A stretch of DNA of 52,552 bases from Candidatus Omnitrophota bacterium (GCA_903861305.1 CAIOTT010000025.1:1-52552), one strand, 5' to 3'; positions 31,195-39,496 are shown, counted from the first letter of the stretch. Notes: generated by a model from the sequence alone, not told the origin. Program-made: numbers and translations.

Positions 31195-32538
31195 ATGGTC
31201 AAAGGTGTCGTGTTACTTTTGATGATTTTTCTTATGTGCCCTGCGTCTGTCTTTGCCTATGGGGAGGAGCGCGGCCCGGTGACACTTTATGTTTCTACAG
31301 ATGGCGGGTCACTGGGGGAGTGCATGCCCGAACACCCTTGCCGTGATATAGCCCAGGCCATGCAATTTGTGTTGCCCGGCGACACGATCGTGATCCGTGA
31401 GGGGGATTACCAGGGCTTCAGGCTGGAAAATGTTCACGCCACGCGTGAAAAGCCTTTGGTGATCAAAGGTGAAGGCAGGGTCAGGATCGCCCCTAACAAT
31501 GAATTGCGCGACGCCCGCGACAATATCGAGATAAGCAACTGCGACTGGATCACGGTCGATAATATCCAGTCATTCGACGCCAACCGGGCCGGGATCCGGA
31601 TCGACCAAAGCCATCATGTGACGGTAAGGAATTCTGTTTTTGGCAACAATACGACATGGGGTATCTTTGCCAATCAATCCAACGATCTTGTCCTGGAAAA
31701 TAACGATTGTTACGGCAGTAAAAAACAGCATGGTATTTATTATTCCAACAGCGGCGATCGCCCGCTGATCCGTGGTAACAGGGTGCACGGGAATGCGGGT
31801 GCCGGGATCCATTTGAACGGGGATCTCAGCTCAGGTGAGGGGCGTGAGGTGCCTGGCGACGGCATTATCAGCGGCGCGGTCGTAGAAAATAATATTATTT
31901 TTGACAACGGCAAAGCCGGCGGCGCGGCGGTCAATTGTGACGGGATCCATGACGCGGTCATTCGGAATAATCTTATGTTCAATAATCATGCCGCCGGGAT
32001 CACCTTGTTTTTGGGTGACGGGGCTTCCGGCGCGGCCAATGTCAAGGTTTACAACAACACCATTGATATGGCTGAGGATAGCCGCTGGGCGGTCGTTGTC
32101 AAGGATTCGGCCGGGCCTGTTTATATTGCGAATAATATTTTGATCAACCGGCGGCAAGGCCGGGGGGCTTTGGCCATCGGCGCGTCGGAATCCATGCCCA
32201 GCGTGATGGAGCGGGTGGGGATCATCGGTACGAACAAGGATCTTGAACATACCTATAGTGATCATAATGTTTTTGGCGGTGAACGCGGTATTGCCACCCT
32301 CAACGAGGGTGAATCACGGCTTTCCCTGGGTGATTGGCAGAAGAAGCAGGATCGGGATTCGATCTTTGTGCCGCTGGACAAATTGTTCATTGATCCCGCG
32401 CACGGGAATTATCATCTTTCGCCGGAGTCGCCGGCAGTTGGGCGGGGGGTGGTGGTGCCCGAGGTTGATCAGGATATTGAAGGTAAAGTCCGTTCCCAGG
32501 GGCATGGGGTTGACGCCGGAGCGTATGAGGGGCATTGA
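31195..32538 (+). CDS. Secreted right-handed parallel beta-helix repeat protein
   Basis: Signal peptide; PCRDIAQAMQFVLPGDTIVIREGDYQGF; repeated IRNNLMFNNHAAGIT..-type coils. Confidence 0.9.
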   Translation: MVKGVVLLLMIFLMCPASVFAYGEERGPVTLYVSTDGGSLGECMPEHPCRDIAQAMQFVLPGDTIVIREGDYQGFRLENVHATREKPLVIKGEGRVRIAPNNELRDARDNIEISNCDWITVDNIQSFDANRAGIRIDQSHHVTVRNSVFGNNTTWGIFANQSNDLVLENNDCYGSKKQHGIYYSNSGDRPLIRGNRVHGNAGAGIHLNGDLSSGEGREVPGDGIISGAVVENNIIFDNGKAGGAAVNCDGIHDAVIRNNLMFNNHAAGITLFLGDGASGAANVKVYNNTIDMAEDSRWAVVVKDSAGPVYIANNILINRRQGRGALAIGASESMPSVMERVGIIGTNKDLEHTYSDHNVFGGERGIATLNEGESRLSLGDWQKKQDRDSIFVPLDKLFIDPAHGNYHLSPESPAVGRGVVVPEVDQDIEGKVRSQGHGVDAGAYEGH

Positions 32539-32541
32539 CGC

Positions 32542-33639
32542 ATGTTGAATAATATTCATCTTTGGATCGGGGCGTATCTGCGGCAAAGGGTGACGCGATG
32601 CCCCCTCCCCCTACCTCCTCCCACAAAGGGAGGGGGATCGACGACCCACATTATTTTTTCCATCGTGGATCATTTTGAGCCGCGCTGGGGGGGTGTGGCG
32701 CGTGACACGGAGATCGAACGGACAGAACGCTTTCTTTCTTCTTATGGGGCGCTGGTCCAGAAGCACAGGGATCCATCGGGTGTTCCGCCGAAATATTCTT
32801 TTTTTTATCCGATCGACGAGTACACCAAAGAATGCGTTGATCGCGTGGCCGATTTCTGCCGCAAGGGGTTTGGCGAGGTCGAAGTTCATTTGCACCATAA
32901 GGACGACACCGAAGCCACCCTGCGCCAGAAGCTTTTGCACGCCGTTGATGTTTACACAAGCCACGGGCTTTTGAACACACATAAAAAGACCGGGCTGACG
33001 CAATATGGTTTTATTCACGGGAACTGGTCCTTGTGCAATTCCCGTGCCGACGGGAAGTGGTGCGGGGTGAACGAGGAGCTCAGGGTCCTTCGGGAGACCG
33101 GCTGTTACGCGGACTTCACATTGCCATCAGCCCCATCGGATACGCAGACGTCAAAGATCAACAGCATTTATTACGCGAAAAACACAACCGCTCCGCGATC
33201 CCATGACAGGGGCGTGGATGTTGCGGCGGGGAAGGCGCCTTCAGGGGACCTGATGATCATCCAGGGGCCGCTCATGCTCAACTGGCACGACAGGAAGATC
33301 GAGAATGGCGCCCTGATGGGCAATAACCCTGTGACGCCCCGGCGGGTCCGTCTTTGGGTGGACGCGGGCGTCCATGTGGCGGGGCGGCCGCAGTGGCTTT
33401 TTATCAAGATCCATAATCATGGGTGCCAGGGCGATCATTTGACCGACGGGTTCTTTGATGGCCTTGACCGGATGTTCACTCACCTGGAAAAAGGCTACAA
33501 TGACGGCAAGAATTTCCGGCTTCATTATGTGACATCACGGGAAATGTACAACATGATCAGGGCAGCGGAAGAGGGCAAGGACGGCGACCCGTCGCAATAT
33601 CGGGACCACGTGCTCCTGTCCAATGTAAAGAAGACTTAA
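32542..33639 (+). CDS. Conserved polysaccharide-deacetylase-like protein of EPS loci
   Basis: HIIFSIVDHFEPRWGG..VEVHLHHKDDT..YGFIHGNWSLCNS..IKIHNHGCQGDHL; family assignment tentative. Confidence 0.6.
   Translation: MLNNIHLWIGAYLRQRVTRCPLPLPPPTKGGGSTTHIIFSIVDHFEPRWGGVARDTEIERTERFLSSYGALVQKHRDPSGVPPKYSFFYPIDEYTKECVDRVADFCRKGFGEVEVHLHHKDDTEATLRQKLLHAVDVYTSHGLLNTHKKTGLTQYGFIHGNWSLCNSRADGKWCGVNEELRVLRETGCYADFTLPSAPSDTQTSKINSIYYAKNTTAPRSHDRGVDVAAGKAPSGDLMIIQGPLMLNWHDRKIENGALMGNNPVTPRRVRLWVDAGVHVAGRPQWLFIKIHNHGCQGDHLTDGFFDGLDRMFTHLEKGYNDGKNFRLHYVTSREMYNMIRAAEEGKDGDPSQYRDHVLLSNVKKT
32599..32640. repeat. C/G-rich palindromic repeat family B, copy 2 (inside CDS 32542)
   Basis: CCCCCTCCC-N18-GGGAGGGGG perfect 9-bp arms with CCTCCCAC in the loop. 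Confidence 0.6.
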
Positions 33640-35108
33640 TGTCAAACAAGCCCAATAAAATATTTGTCCCGTCTGTCCAGGTCCTGTATCTGATCTTCCT
33701 GTGCGCCTTATGGGCCATCCCTGTCTGGCCCCGGGGGCTGTGGTGGCTCTCTGACTTGATCGTGATCTTGCCGGTGTGGGTTTTGTTCATCCCTCCGGCT
33801 CTTTCTTTTTTAATGTCGATCAGGTCGAAAGACATGAAGGGGATCGTTATTAACATCATTTGTTGTGCGGTTATTTTCTTCGGCATTATGGGATATAACA
33901 TTATTTTGCCGGATATGGCGCAACCTTCCGCCACAGCCCCCTTTTCTTTAAAGGTGATCACAGCCAACATGGGTAACGTTACAAACCTGGATGATTTTTT
34001 TCGTATGGTGGCACAGGAAGATCCGGATGTGATCGTATTTCAGGAATTTTCTCCGGAGCTTCAAGAACCCTTGGACTCAGGGTTCATGGGCAGCGGATGG
34101 GATATAAAGATCGAACATGGACTGGCATTGGCAAGTCGTCTGAAGATCCGTTCCATGGATCTCAATGAGCGGCCTCCTTTTGGAGCTGGACGGGGGCGTA
34201 TGGCTACCTATGAACTGGAGACCCCGGTGGGCCTTGTTTACATTTTAGACGTGCATCTGGGGACCCTGCGCGAAGGTGTCGAGGCGGTCATGGAACGCAG
34301 TTTCGATGCCATAAAAGAAATGCAGCGGGTTACCGACCAACAGGAAAATCAATCGCTGATAGCGGCGAGTGTTGCCTGTGACTTGAAGCCTCTGATTGTA
34401 GCGGGCGATTTCAACATGCCGGAGTCAAGCCCGATCTTCAGGGCCTACTGGTCGAAGTATGGCGATGCGTTCGATGAAAAAGGCGCTGGCTTTGGGTTTA
34501 CCAAGCACACACGCTGGTATGGGGTGCGCATTGACCGTATTGTCCACGACAGGAATTGGCGGGCGTTGGAAGCCCGGGTCGGCCCGGATATCGGCAGTGA
34601 CCATTCCCCCGTCATCGCCCGCCTTGTTTTTACCGGGAAAGCAGTTCCTTTGGCTGATCCGCAGAAAACAGCCCCTAATGCGGGTGGCAAGGTTGCCGCG
34701 ATGGTGCCTCTCGCACAGATGGAGACCTCGGGGACGTTCCCTGACTGGGATTTGGAGCGATTCTCCATGATCAGTTTCGGTTATATCATCCCTCAGGGTG
34801 CGACTGTGGCCATGGGTGTCAAGACAGCCTGGGGCGACTGGATATGCCTGGGCGGCACGGGGACGGATCAATGTCCCGCGGCTACGATGGTGCCCGATAA
34901 AACAGTTTTCATTAACGATGGCATGCGGCATGCGGTCAAGATCAATGTCAGGTCAGGCGTGCAGGGCGTCCTGCCCATGGTGAAGTTGTTGACGGGATAC
35001 CAGTTCTTTGGGTCTGGCAAGCTTTCAGCCAGCAACCCGCTTGTGATAGATCATTTGAAGATTTTTGCACGAGATGGTAAGCTTAATAATTCAATGGAGG
35101 CAAAATGA
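33639..35108 (+). CDS. Endonuclease/exonuclease/phosphatase (EEP) family protein with N-terminal TMs and extra C-terminal domain
   Basis: VITANMGN; VFQEFSPE; VAGDFNMPESSP; GSDHSPVIARL; about 145 residues follow the EEP domain. Confidence 0.85.
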   Translation: MSNKPNKIFVPSVQVLYLIFLCALWAIPVWPRGLWWLSDLIVILPVWVLFIPPALSFLMSIRSKDMKGIVINIICCAVIFFGIMGYNIILPDMAQPSATAPFSLKVITANMGNVTNLDDFFRMVAQEDPDVIVFQEFSPELQEPLDSGFMGSGWDIKIEHGLALASRLKIRSMDLNERPPFGAGRGRMATYELETPVGLVYILDVHLGTLREGVEAVMERSFDAIKEMQRVTDQQENQSLIAASVACDLKPLIVAGDFNMPESSPIFRAYWSKYGDAFDEKGAGFGFTKHTRWYGVRIDRIVHDRNWRALEARVGPDIGSDHSPVIARLVFTGKAVPLADPQKTAPNAGGKVAAMVPLAQMETSGTFPDWDLERFSMISFGYIIPQGATVAMGVKTAWGDWICLGGTGTDQCPAATMVPDKTVFINDGMRHAVKINVRSGVQGVLPMVKLLTGYQFFGSGKLSASNPLVIDHLKIFARDGKLNNSMEAK

Positions 35109-35917
35109 AAAAACCAGGTGCTTTAGGATTGTGGGTGATCGCCGCGCTTGTGGTACTGGCATACATCCCTGCCTTTGACTGGATGATCAACCGCTGGTCA
35201 GCCCAGGACACCTATTACGGCCACGGGTTCCTGGTGCCGTTCATCAGTGCCTATATCGTATGGCTCAAAAGGAATAAATTAAAAGCGATCCCCCTTAACC
35301 CGACGGGCCTGGGCTGGCCGGTGCTGGTTTCGGGGGTTGTTATCTTTATGCTGAGCGCGGTCTGGCGGGTGTATTTTTCATCGGCTTTTTCACTTTTATT
35401 TGTCCTCATTGGGCTGATCCTCCTGTTCGCAGGGAAAGAGCACCTGAAAACCCTGACGTTCCCGCTGACGTTCTTGCTGTTCATGATCCCTTTGCCGCTG
35501 GTCGCCATTTCCGGGATCAGTTTCAAGCTCAAGATCCTGGCTTCGCAGATTTCAATGGTCCTCATTAATATGCTCGGTGTGCCGGCGATCCGCGAGGGCA
35601 GTGTGATCAAGACCATGCACGCGTATGTTGTTGTTGAAGACCCGTGCTCGGGCATCCGTTCGCTCATCTCCCTTATCGCGGTGGGTGCTTTGATGGCCTA
35701 TTTCAGCCGCCTGTCCAGAGTTCGAAAAACGATCCTTTTCTTGTCGTCGATCCCCATTGCGGTGGCCACGAACGTCATCCGTATCACCGTGGTTTCCCTG
35801 GCCAGTGAAATATACGGCATGGAATTCGCCACGGGCAAGTTCCATGATTTTATGGGAATGATGGTATTTGTCCTGGCGTTTTTGGGGCTGATGCTTGTGG
35901 CCAATATGCTGGAATAG
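35105..35917 (+). CDS. xrt: Exosortase (EpsH/Xrt family)
   Basis: Multi-TM; VEDPCSGIRSLISL (Cys), ATNVIRITVVS (Arg), TGKFHDFMGMMVF (His). Confidence 0.97.
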   Translation: MKKPGALGLWVIAALVVLAYIPAFDWMINRWSAQDTYYGHGFLVPFISAYIVWLKRNKLKAIPLNPTGLGWPVLVSGVVIFMLSAVWRVYFSSAFSLLFVLIGLILLFAGKEHLKTLTFPLTFLLFMIPLPLVAISGISFKLKILASQISMVLINMLGVPAIREGSVIKTMHAYVVVEDPCSGIRSLISLIAVGALMAYFSRLSRVRKTILFLSSIPIAVATNVIRITVVSLASEIYGMEFATGKFHDFMGMMVFVLAFLGLMLVANMLE

Positions 35918-35931
35918 TGTAGTACAACAAT

Positions 35932-35961
35932 TCCGGGCGGACATAAAGTCCGCCCCTGCGC
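35932..35961. repeat. Short palindromic repeat family A, copy 2
   Basis: GGGCGGAC-ATAAA-GTCCGCCC + CTGCGC; perfect 8-bp stem, same layout as copy 1. Confidence 0.75.
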
Positions 35962-35988
35962 TAATAGGTAAGTTTTCAGGAGTCTTGC

Positions 35989-36612
35989 ATGAACCGTTTG
36001 ACCTACACCATCGTCGTCGTGATCTTTGTTATCGCTGCTGCCGTCAGCCTTTCGTCCTATCTCCCGACACGTTTTGACACCAAAGACGCGGTGCAGGTGT
36101 CCTTTCTCCCCATGACGATCGGCTCCTGGAAGGGGAAGGATGTGCCGCTGACAAAGCGCGATTATGAGATCCTTGAAACCACGAACCTTATCATGCGCCA
36201 ATACACCAATCCGGGCGGCGGCTCCGTGCTGCTTTATATCGTTTATTCCGGGGATAACCGCAAGGTGTCGCACCCGCCGGAAGTGTGCTACATGGGCAGC
36301 GGCGCGACCATTGCGCAAAAAGCGGTCATCAATGTGACGCCGGAGATCCAGGCCAACAAGCTTGTGACGGAAATGCCGGGCGGCGGCCGTGAATTTGTGG
36401 CGTATTGGTATAAGGCCGGGGCACTGAATACCCCTAAATACTTTACCCAGCAGTTAAAGATAGCTTTTCATCGTACGTTCGGGCAAAAAACCTCGGCGGC
36501 TTTGATCCGGATCTCCACAGAGATCAAGGGTGAAAAGGAAAAAGCTGCTGAAGATCTGATCCAGAGGTTTTGCGCTCAAATGGTGCCTTTGTTGCCAAAG
36601 TACGTCCCTTAA
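35989..36612 (+). CDS. epsI: EpsI domain-containing exosortase-associated protein
   Basis: PMTIGSWKGKDVPL; YIVYSGDNRKVSHPPEVCYMGSG; after exosortase. Confidence 0.92.
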   Translation: MNRLTYTIVVVIFVIAAAVSLSSYLPTRFDTKDAVQVSFLPMTIGSWKGKDVPLTKRDYEILETTNLIMRQYTNPGGGSVLLYIVYSGDNRKVSHPPEVCYMGSGATIAQKAVINVTPEIQANKLVTEMPGGGREFVAYWYKAGALNTPKYFTQQLKIAFHRTFGQKTSAALIRISTEIKGEKEKAAEDLIQRFCAQMVPLLPKYVP

Positions 36613-36658
36613 TGAGGTGCGGGGGCATTCGGTCCGGAATGATGCCGATATGCTTAAA

Positions 36659-36678
36659 ATGTTGATTTCTGTCAACAT
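36659..36678. promoter_or_regulatory. Perfect 7-bp dyad ATGTTGA-N6-TCAACAT, candidate activator binding site
   Basis: Inverted repeat about 140-160 bp upstream of the -24/-12 element. Confidence 0.4.
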
Positions 36679-36803
36679 TAGGGTGTTGAAGGTTTGGGAG
36701 GTGATCCGGGAATGCGGCCTCCGACAATAGTATTTTCTATCTAAGTTATTTATTTTGAGTATCTTTAGTGCTCTGCATAAAAAAAGTTGGTGCTTTCTGC
36801 ATG

Positions 36804-36820
36804 TTGGCATGATATTCGCT
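36804..36820 (+). promoter_or_regulatory. Candidate sigma-54 (-24/-12) promoter
   Basis: TTGGCATG-ATAT-TCGCT versus TTGGCACG-N4-TTGCT; GG and GC separated by exactly 10 nt. Confidence 0.65.
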
Positions 36821-36841
36821 TGCTTTAATAGTACGAGCAAG

Positions 36842-36881
36842 GTTGTTCCGCCTTCGGATAGAATTAGCAAAGGCGAATAAC
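36842..36881 (+). promoter_or_regulatory. Leader hairpin GTTGTTC(C)GCCTT / AAGGCGAATAAC
   Basis: 12 base pairs (one GU) with one bulged C and 15-nt loop, starting about 10 nt after the expected sigma-54 start site. Confidence 0.45.
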
Positions 36882-36999
36882 TAAAACGTTAAAATGCTAA
36901 TTGTGGTTGGAAAACTTCTAGGAAGTTCTCTCAAACCAAACTCCCGTTAAATTATAGAAAGAAGCAAGTTTTATAAAAACCTTAAAATTTACACAGAGA

Positions 37000-37845
37000 A
37001 TGTCATTTTATACCATTCTTATCGGATTCTTATTGTTTTGTTCATTTCCTGTGGCTCAGGCAGGGGTGGTTGTTTCCAACCCTGATCAGGCCGTGGTGTC
37101 AATGAACAAACTGGACGACCTGAAGGTTGCGGCCTCTTCTATAGATGCTGATGCCAAAGGCCCTGTCCAACCGGTAAAATCACATGCCCCGGAGCCTTCA
37201 ACCCTGGCTTTATTGTTCAGCGGTATTTTGGGGGTTATTGTCAGGGTCGCCCGCAAGAGTTTTGCAGTATTCAAGCGCGGGATGGATTATGTGATCGCAT
37301 TATCAGTCCTTGTTTTTGCAGCGCCGTTGATGGCATTTGTTGCGCTGCTGGTCAAGGTTACTTCAGCCGGGCCTGTCATTTATAGCCAGACACGCGTTGG
37401 CAAGGGCGGCAAGACGTTCCGTATTTACAAATTCCGCACCATGCGCGTTGACGCGGAAAAAGGTACCGGCGCTGTGTGGGCCCAGAAGAACGACCCGCGC
37501 CTGACACCGATCGGCGGGTTTTTGCGCAAGTGCCATCTGGATGAACTGCCCCAGGTGTTCAATGTCCTCAAGGGCGATATGAGCATTGTCGGCCCGCGTC
37601 CTGAAAGGCCCGAGATCGTCAAGGACCTGAAACTTGTTATTTCCGATTATGACAAACGCCTGCAGATCAAGCCCGGGATCACGGGCCTGGCGCAGGTCAT
37701 GAACAGATACGACGAAACGATCTCTGATGTCCGCAAGAAGGTCAAGTATGACATTCTCTATATCAAGAAGATGTGCTGGCTGGTCGAGATGCGTGTTTTG
37801 GCGTTGACGTGCGTTGTGATGCTAACAGGTAAAGGTGCCAGATAG
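37000..37845 (+). CDS. Chimeric protein: signal peptide + internal PEP-CTERM sorting signal + polyprenyl-phosphate sugar transferase
   Basis: MSFYTILIGFLLFCSFPVAQAG; HAPEPSTLALLFSGILGVIVRVARK; then RGMDYVIALSVLVFAAPLMAFVALLVKVTSAGPVIYSQTRVGKGGKTFRIYKFRTM..CHLDELPQVFNVLKGDMSIVGPRPERPE. Confidence 0.9.
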   Translation: MSFYTILIGFLLFCSFPVAQAGVVVSNPDQAVVSMNKLDDLKVAASSIDADAKGPVQPVKSHAPEPSTLALLFSGILGVIVRVARKSFAVFKRGMDYVIALSVLVFAAPLMAFVALLVKVTSAGPVIYSQTRVGKGGKTFRIYKFRTMRVDAEKGTGAVWAQKNDPRLTPIGGFLRKCHLDELPQVFNVLKGDMSIVGPRPERPEIVKDLKLVISDYDKRLQIKPGITGLAQVMNRYDETISDVRKKVKYDILYIKKMCWLVEMRVLALTCVVMLTGKGAR

Positions 37846-37853
37846 GAGAAACA

Positions 37854-38645
37854 ATGACTAAGTTGATCTATAAAAACATAATGATGCTGTTTGTTGCCGC
37901 CGGATTGATGCTTGTTCCGGACTTGGCGCACGCCTTCTCGATCAATGTTGACGGGAATTTGAGCGAATGGGGTGTTACCCCGGGAGCCTGGTCGACCGTG
38001 GGCGGGGTCAGGGTTAATAATTCCGACTGGTTGCCTAATGCAGGGATCTTGTCTACTGTAGAAGATTCTGATCCGGCGGGTACGGGGTATTTGAACCCTG
38101 GTTGGGGCGGACAGCCTTTTGATGCCGAGGCCCTGTATGCCACGTACGATAGCACGAATCTGTATTTTGCCATTGCGACCGGCAAGTCACCTGATCTGGT
38201 GAGCGGTTACAGGCCCGGAGACATTGCGTTTGATTTTGGCCAGAATGGTTCGTATGAATATGGTATTAAGACCACGGGTGCTGATCAGGGCGGTGCTTAT
38301 TCGGCCAAGACCTGGGCGCAGGGGTTGTGGAATACGTATGATGTCACGGAAATGACCGCTGTGAACAATTCTCTGGGTCCCAACGTGCCCCTGGTGTATA
38401 ACAACACCTCCTATGGTTCCGATATCAGCGGGAATCATTATGTCATCGAGGGCTATATTCCCATCAGTTATTTTGGTGCTAATTGGGGTACGCCGTTCAC
38501 CATGAGCTGGACACAGACCTGCGGGAATGATGTCATCCAGCTTAATGTTGCGCCGTCTCCGGCACCGGAGCCGTCGACCATGGTTTTGTTCGGGATCGGC
38601 CTTGTCGGGTTGATGATGGTGCGTAGAAAGATAGCATTGGCTTAA
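37854..38645 (+). CDS. PEP-CTERM sorting domain protein (possible DOMON/CBM9-like ectodomain)
   Basis: Signal peptide; FSINVDGNLSEWG..; C-terminus PAPEPSTMVLFGIGLVGLMMVRRKIALA. Confidence 0.93.
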   Translation: MTKLIYKNIMMLFVAAGLMLVPDLAHAFSINVDGNLSEWGVTPGAWSTVGGVRVNNSDWLPNAGILSTVEDSDPAGTGYLNPGWGGQPFDAEALYATYDSTNLYFAIATGKSPDLVSGYRPGDIAFDFGQNGSYEYGIKTTGADQGGAYSAKTWAQGLWNTYDVTEMTAVNNSLGPNVPLVYNNTSYGSDISGNHYVIEGYIPISYFGANWGTPFTMSWTQTCGNDVIQLNVAPSPAPEPSTMVLFGIGLVGLMMVRRKIALA

Positions 38646-38705
38646 GCCGTACAGTGAGTGCGGATAGAGTGAGAATAAAATAAAAACACGTAAGGGGGTG
38701 AAGAA

Positions 38706-39317
38706 ATGAAGAAGATTGTTATGGTAACATTGGTAGGGTTGTTTCTCGCGGGAACAGCATCAACAGCAGGCGCTGTGACGCTGACTCCTGGTTTAAACGC
38801 TGTCATCAGTGGCGTTGCCAGTTTGCCGGCATATGATACAGTCGTTACTTCCGTATCCAATCCGTATACTTTTTCGTATACCGGAATGACCGGAACTGTA
38901 TCTGAGACTGTTTATCAGAATAGCACTGGGTTGTTGTTTACCTATACTATTAAGAGAGCAGCTGACGCTGTCAATGACGCTGTTGCAAGGTTGTCACTTA
39001 CAGGATTTTCCGCTTTTTCTGTAAACGCTGACTATGTGGCAGGAACTGGCATTGATGCGATCATGGCTACCCGTTCTGGTAATGGGGACACCGTAGGGTT
39101 TACCCTCGCGGGCGTCACAACAGGCACGCAAACAGACCTTCTGTGGATCCAAACGAATGCGCAGTATTACACGCCTACGATTGGACTTTTGCAGGATGGT
39201 GGTCAGGCCGAAGTGGGTCTTGTCGGGCCGACAGCAACACCTGAGCCTGGTACAGTAGCGCTGTTCAGCACAGGTCTATTAGGGTTAATGGGTTTCAGAA
39301 GGAAGAGGACCGTCTAA
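38706..39317 (+). CDS. PEP-CTERM sorting domain protein
   Basis: Signal peptide ..AGTASTAGAV; C-terminus TPEPGTVALFSTGLLGLMGFRRKRTV. Confidence 0.93.
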   Translation: MKKIVMVTLVGLFLAGTASTAGAVTLTPGLNAVISGVASLPAYDTVVTSVSNPYTFSYTGMTGTVSETVYQNSTGLLFTYTIKRAADAVNDAVARLSLTGFSAFSVNADYVAGTGIDAIMATRSGNGDTVGFTLAGVTTGTQTDLLWIQTNAQYYTPTIGLLQDGGQAEVGLVGPTATPEPGTVALFSTGLLGLMGFRRKRTV

Positions 39318-39374
39318 TTCTTTTTGAATACTTGTTCATTTAGTCCTTCTAGAAGGCAGTACCGCATGCAAAAA

Positions 39375-39410
39375 AGGGACAGGTCAGAAATGGCCTGTCT
39401 CTTTTTTTTT
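39375..39410 (+). terminator. Rho-independent terminator after second PEP-CTERM gene
   Basis: AGGGACAGGTCAGAAATGGCCTGTCTC followed by T9. Confidence 0.9.
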
Positions 39411-39437
39411 GTGCTTTCTTTTGGTATATGTTATACT
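39409..39437 (+). promoter_or_regulatory. Possible sigma-70 promoter for 39497 operon
   Basis: TTGTGC - 17 nt - TATACT. Confidence 0.4.
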
Positions 39438-39496
39438 TTCTTCACTCAGGACTACACGGAAGAGATGTGTTTGGATGTGTTTAAGTAGGACAGTCC

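Noticed and set aside
36454-36870. 138-aa minus-strand ORF in the epsI/PEP-CTERM intergenic region
   Set aside because: Runs through epsI and the candidate promoter/hairpin; no signal of coding or ribosome site.
36821-36999. c-di-GMP (GEMM) riboswitch in the leader
   Set aside because: Leader is structured, but I could not find the characteristic conserved GEMM core; left as an unassigned structured leader.
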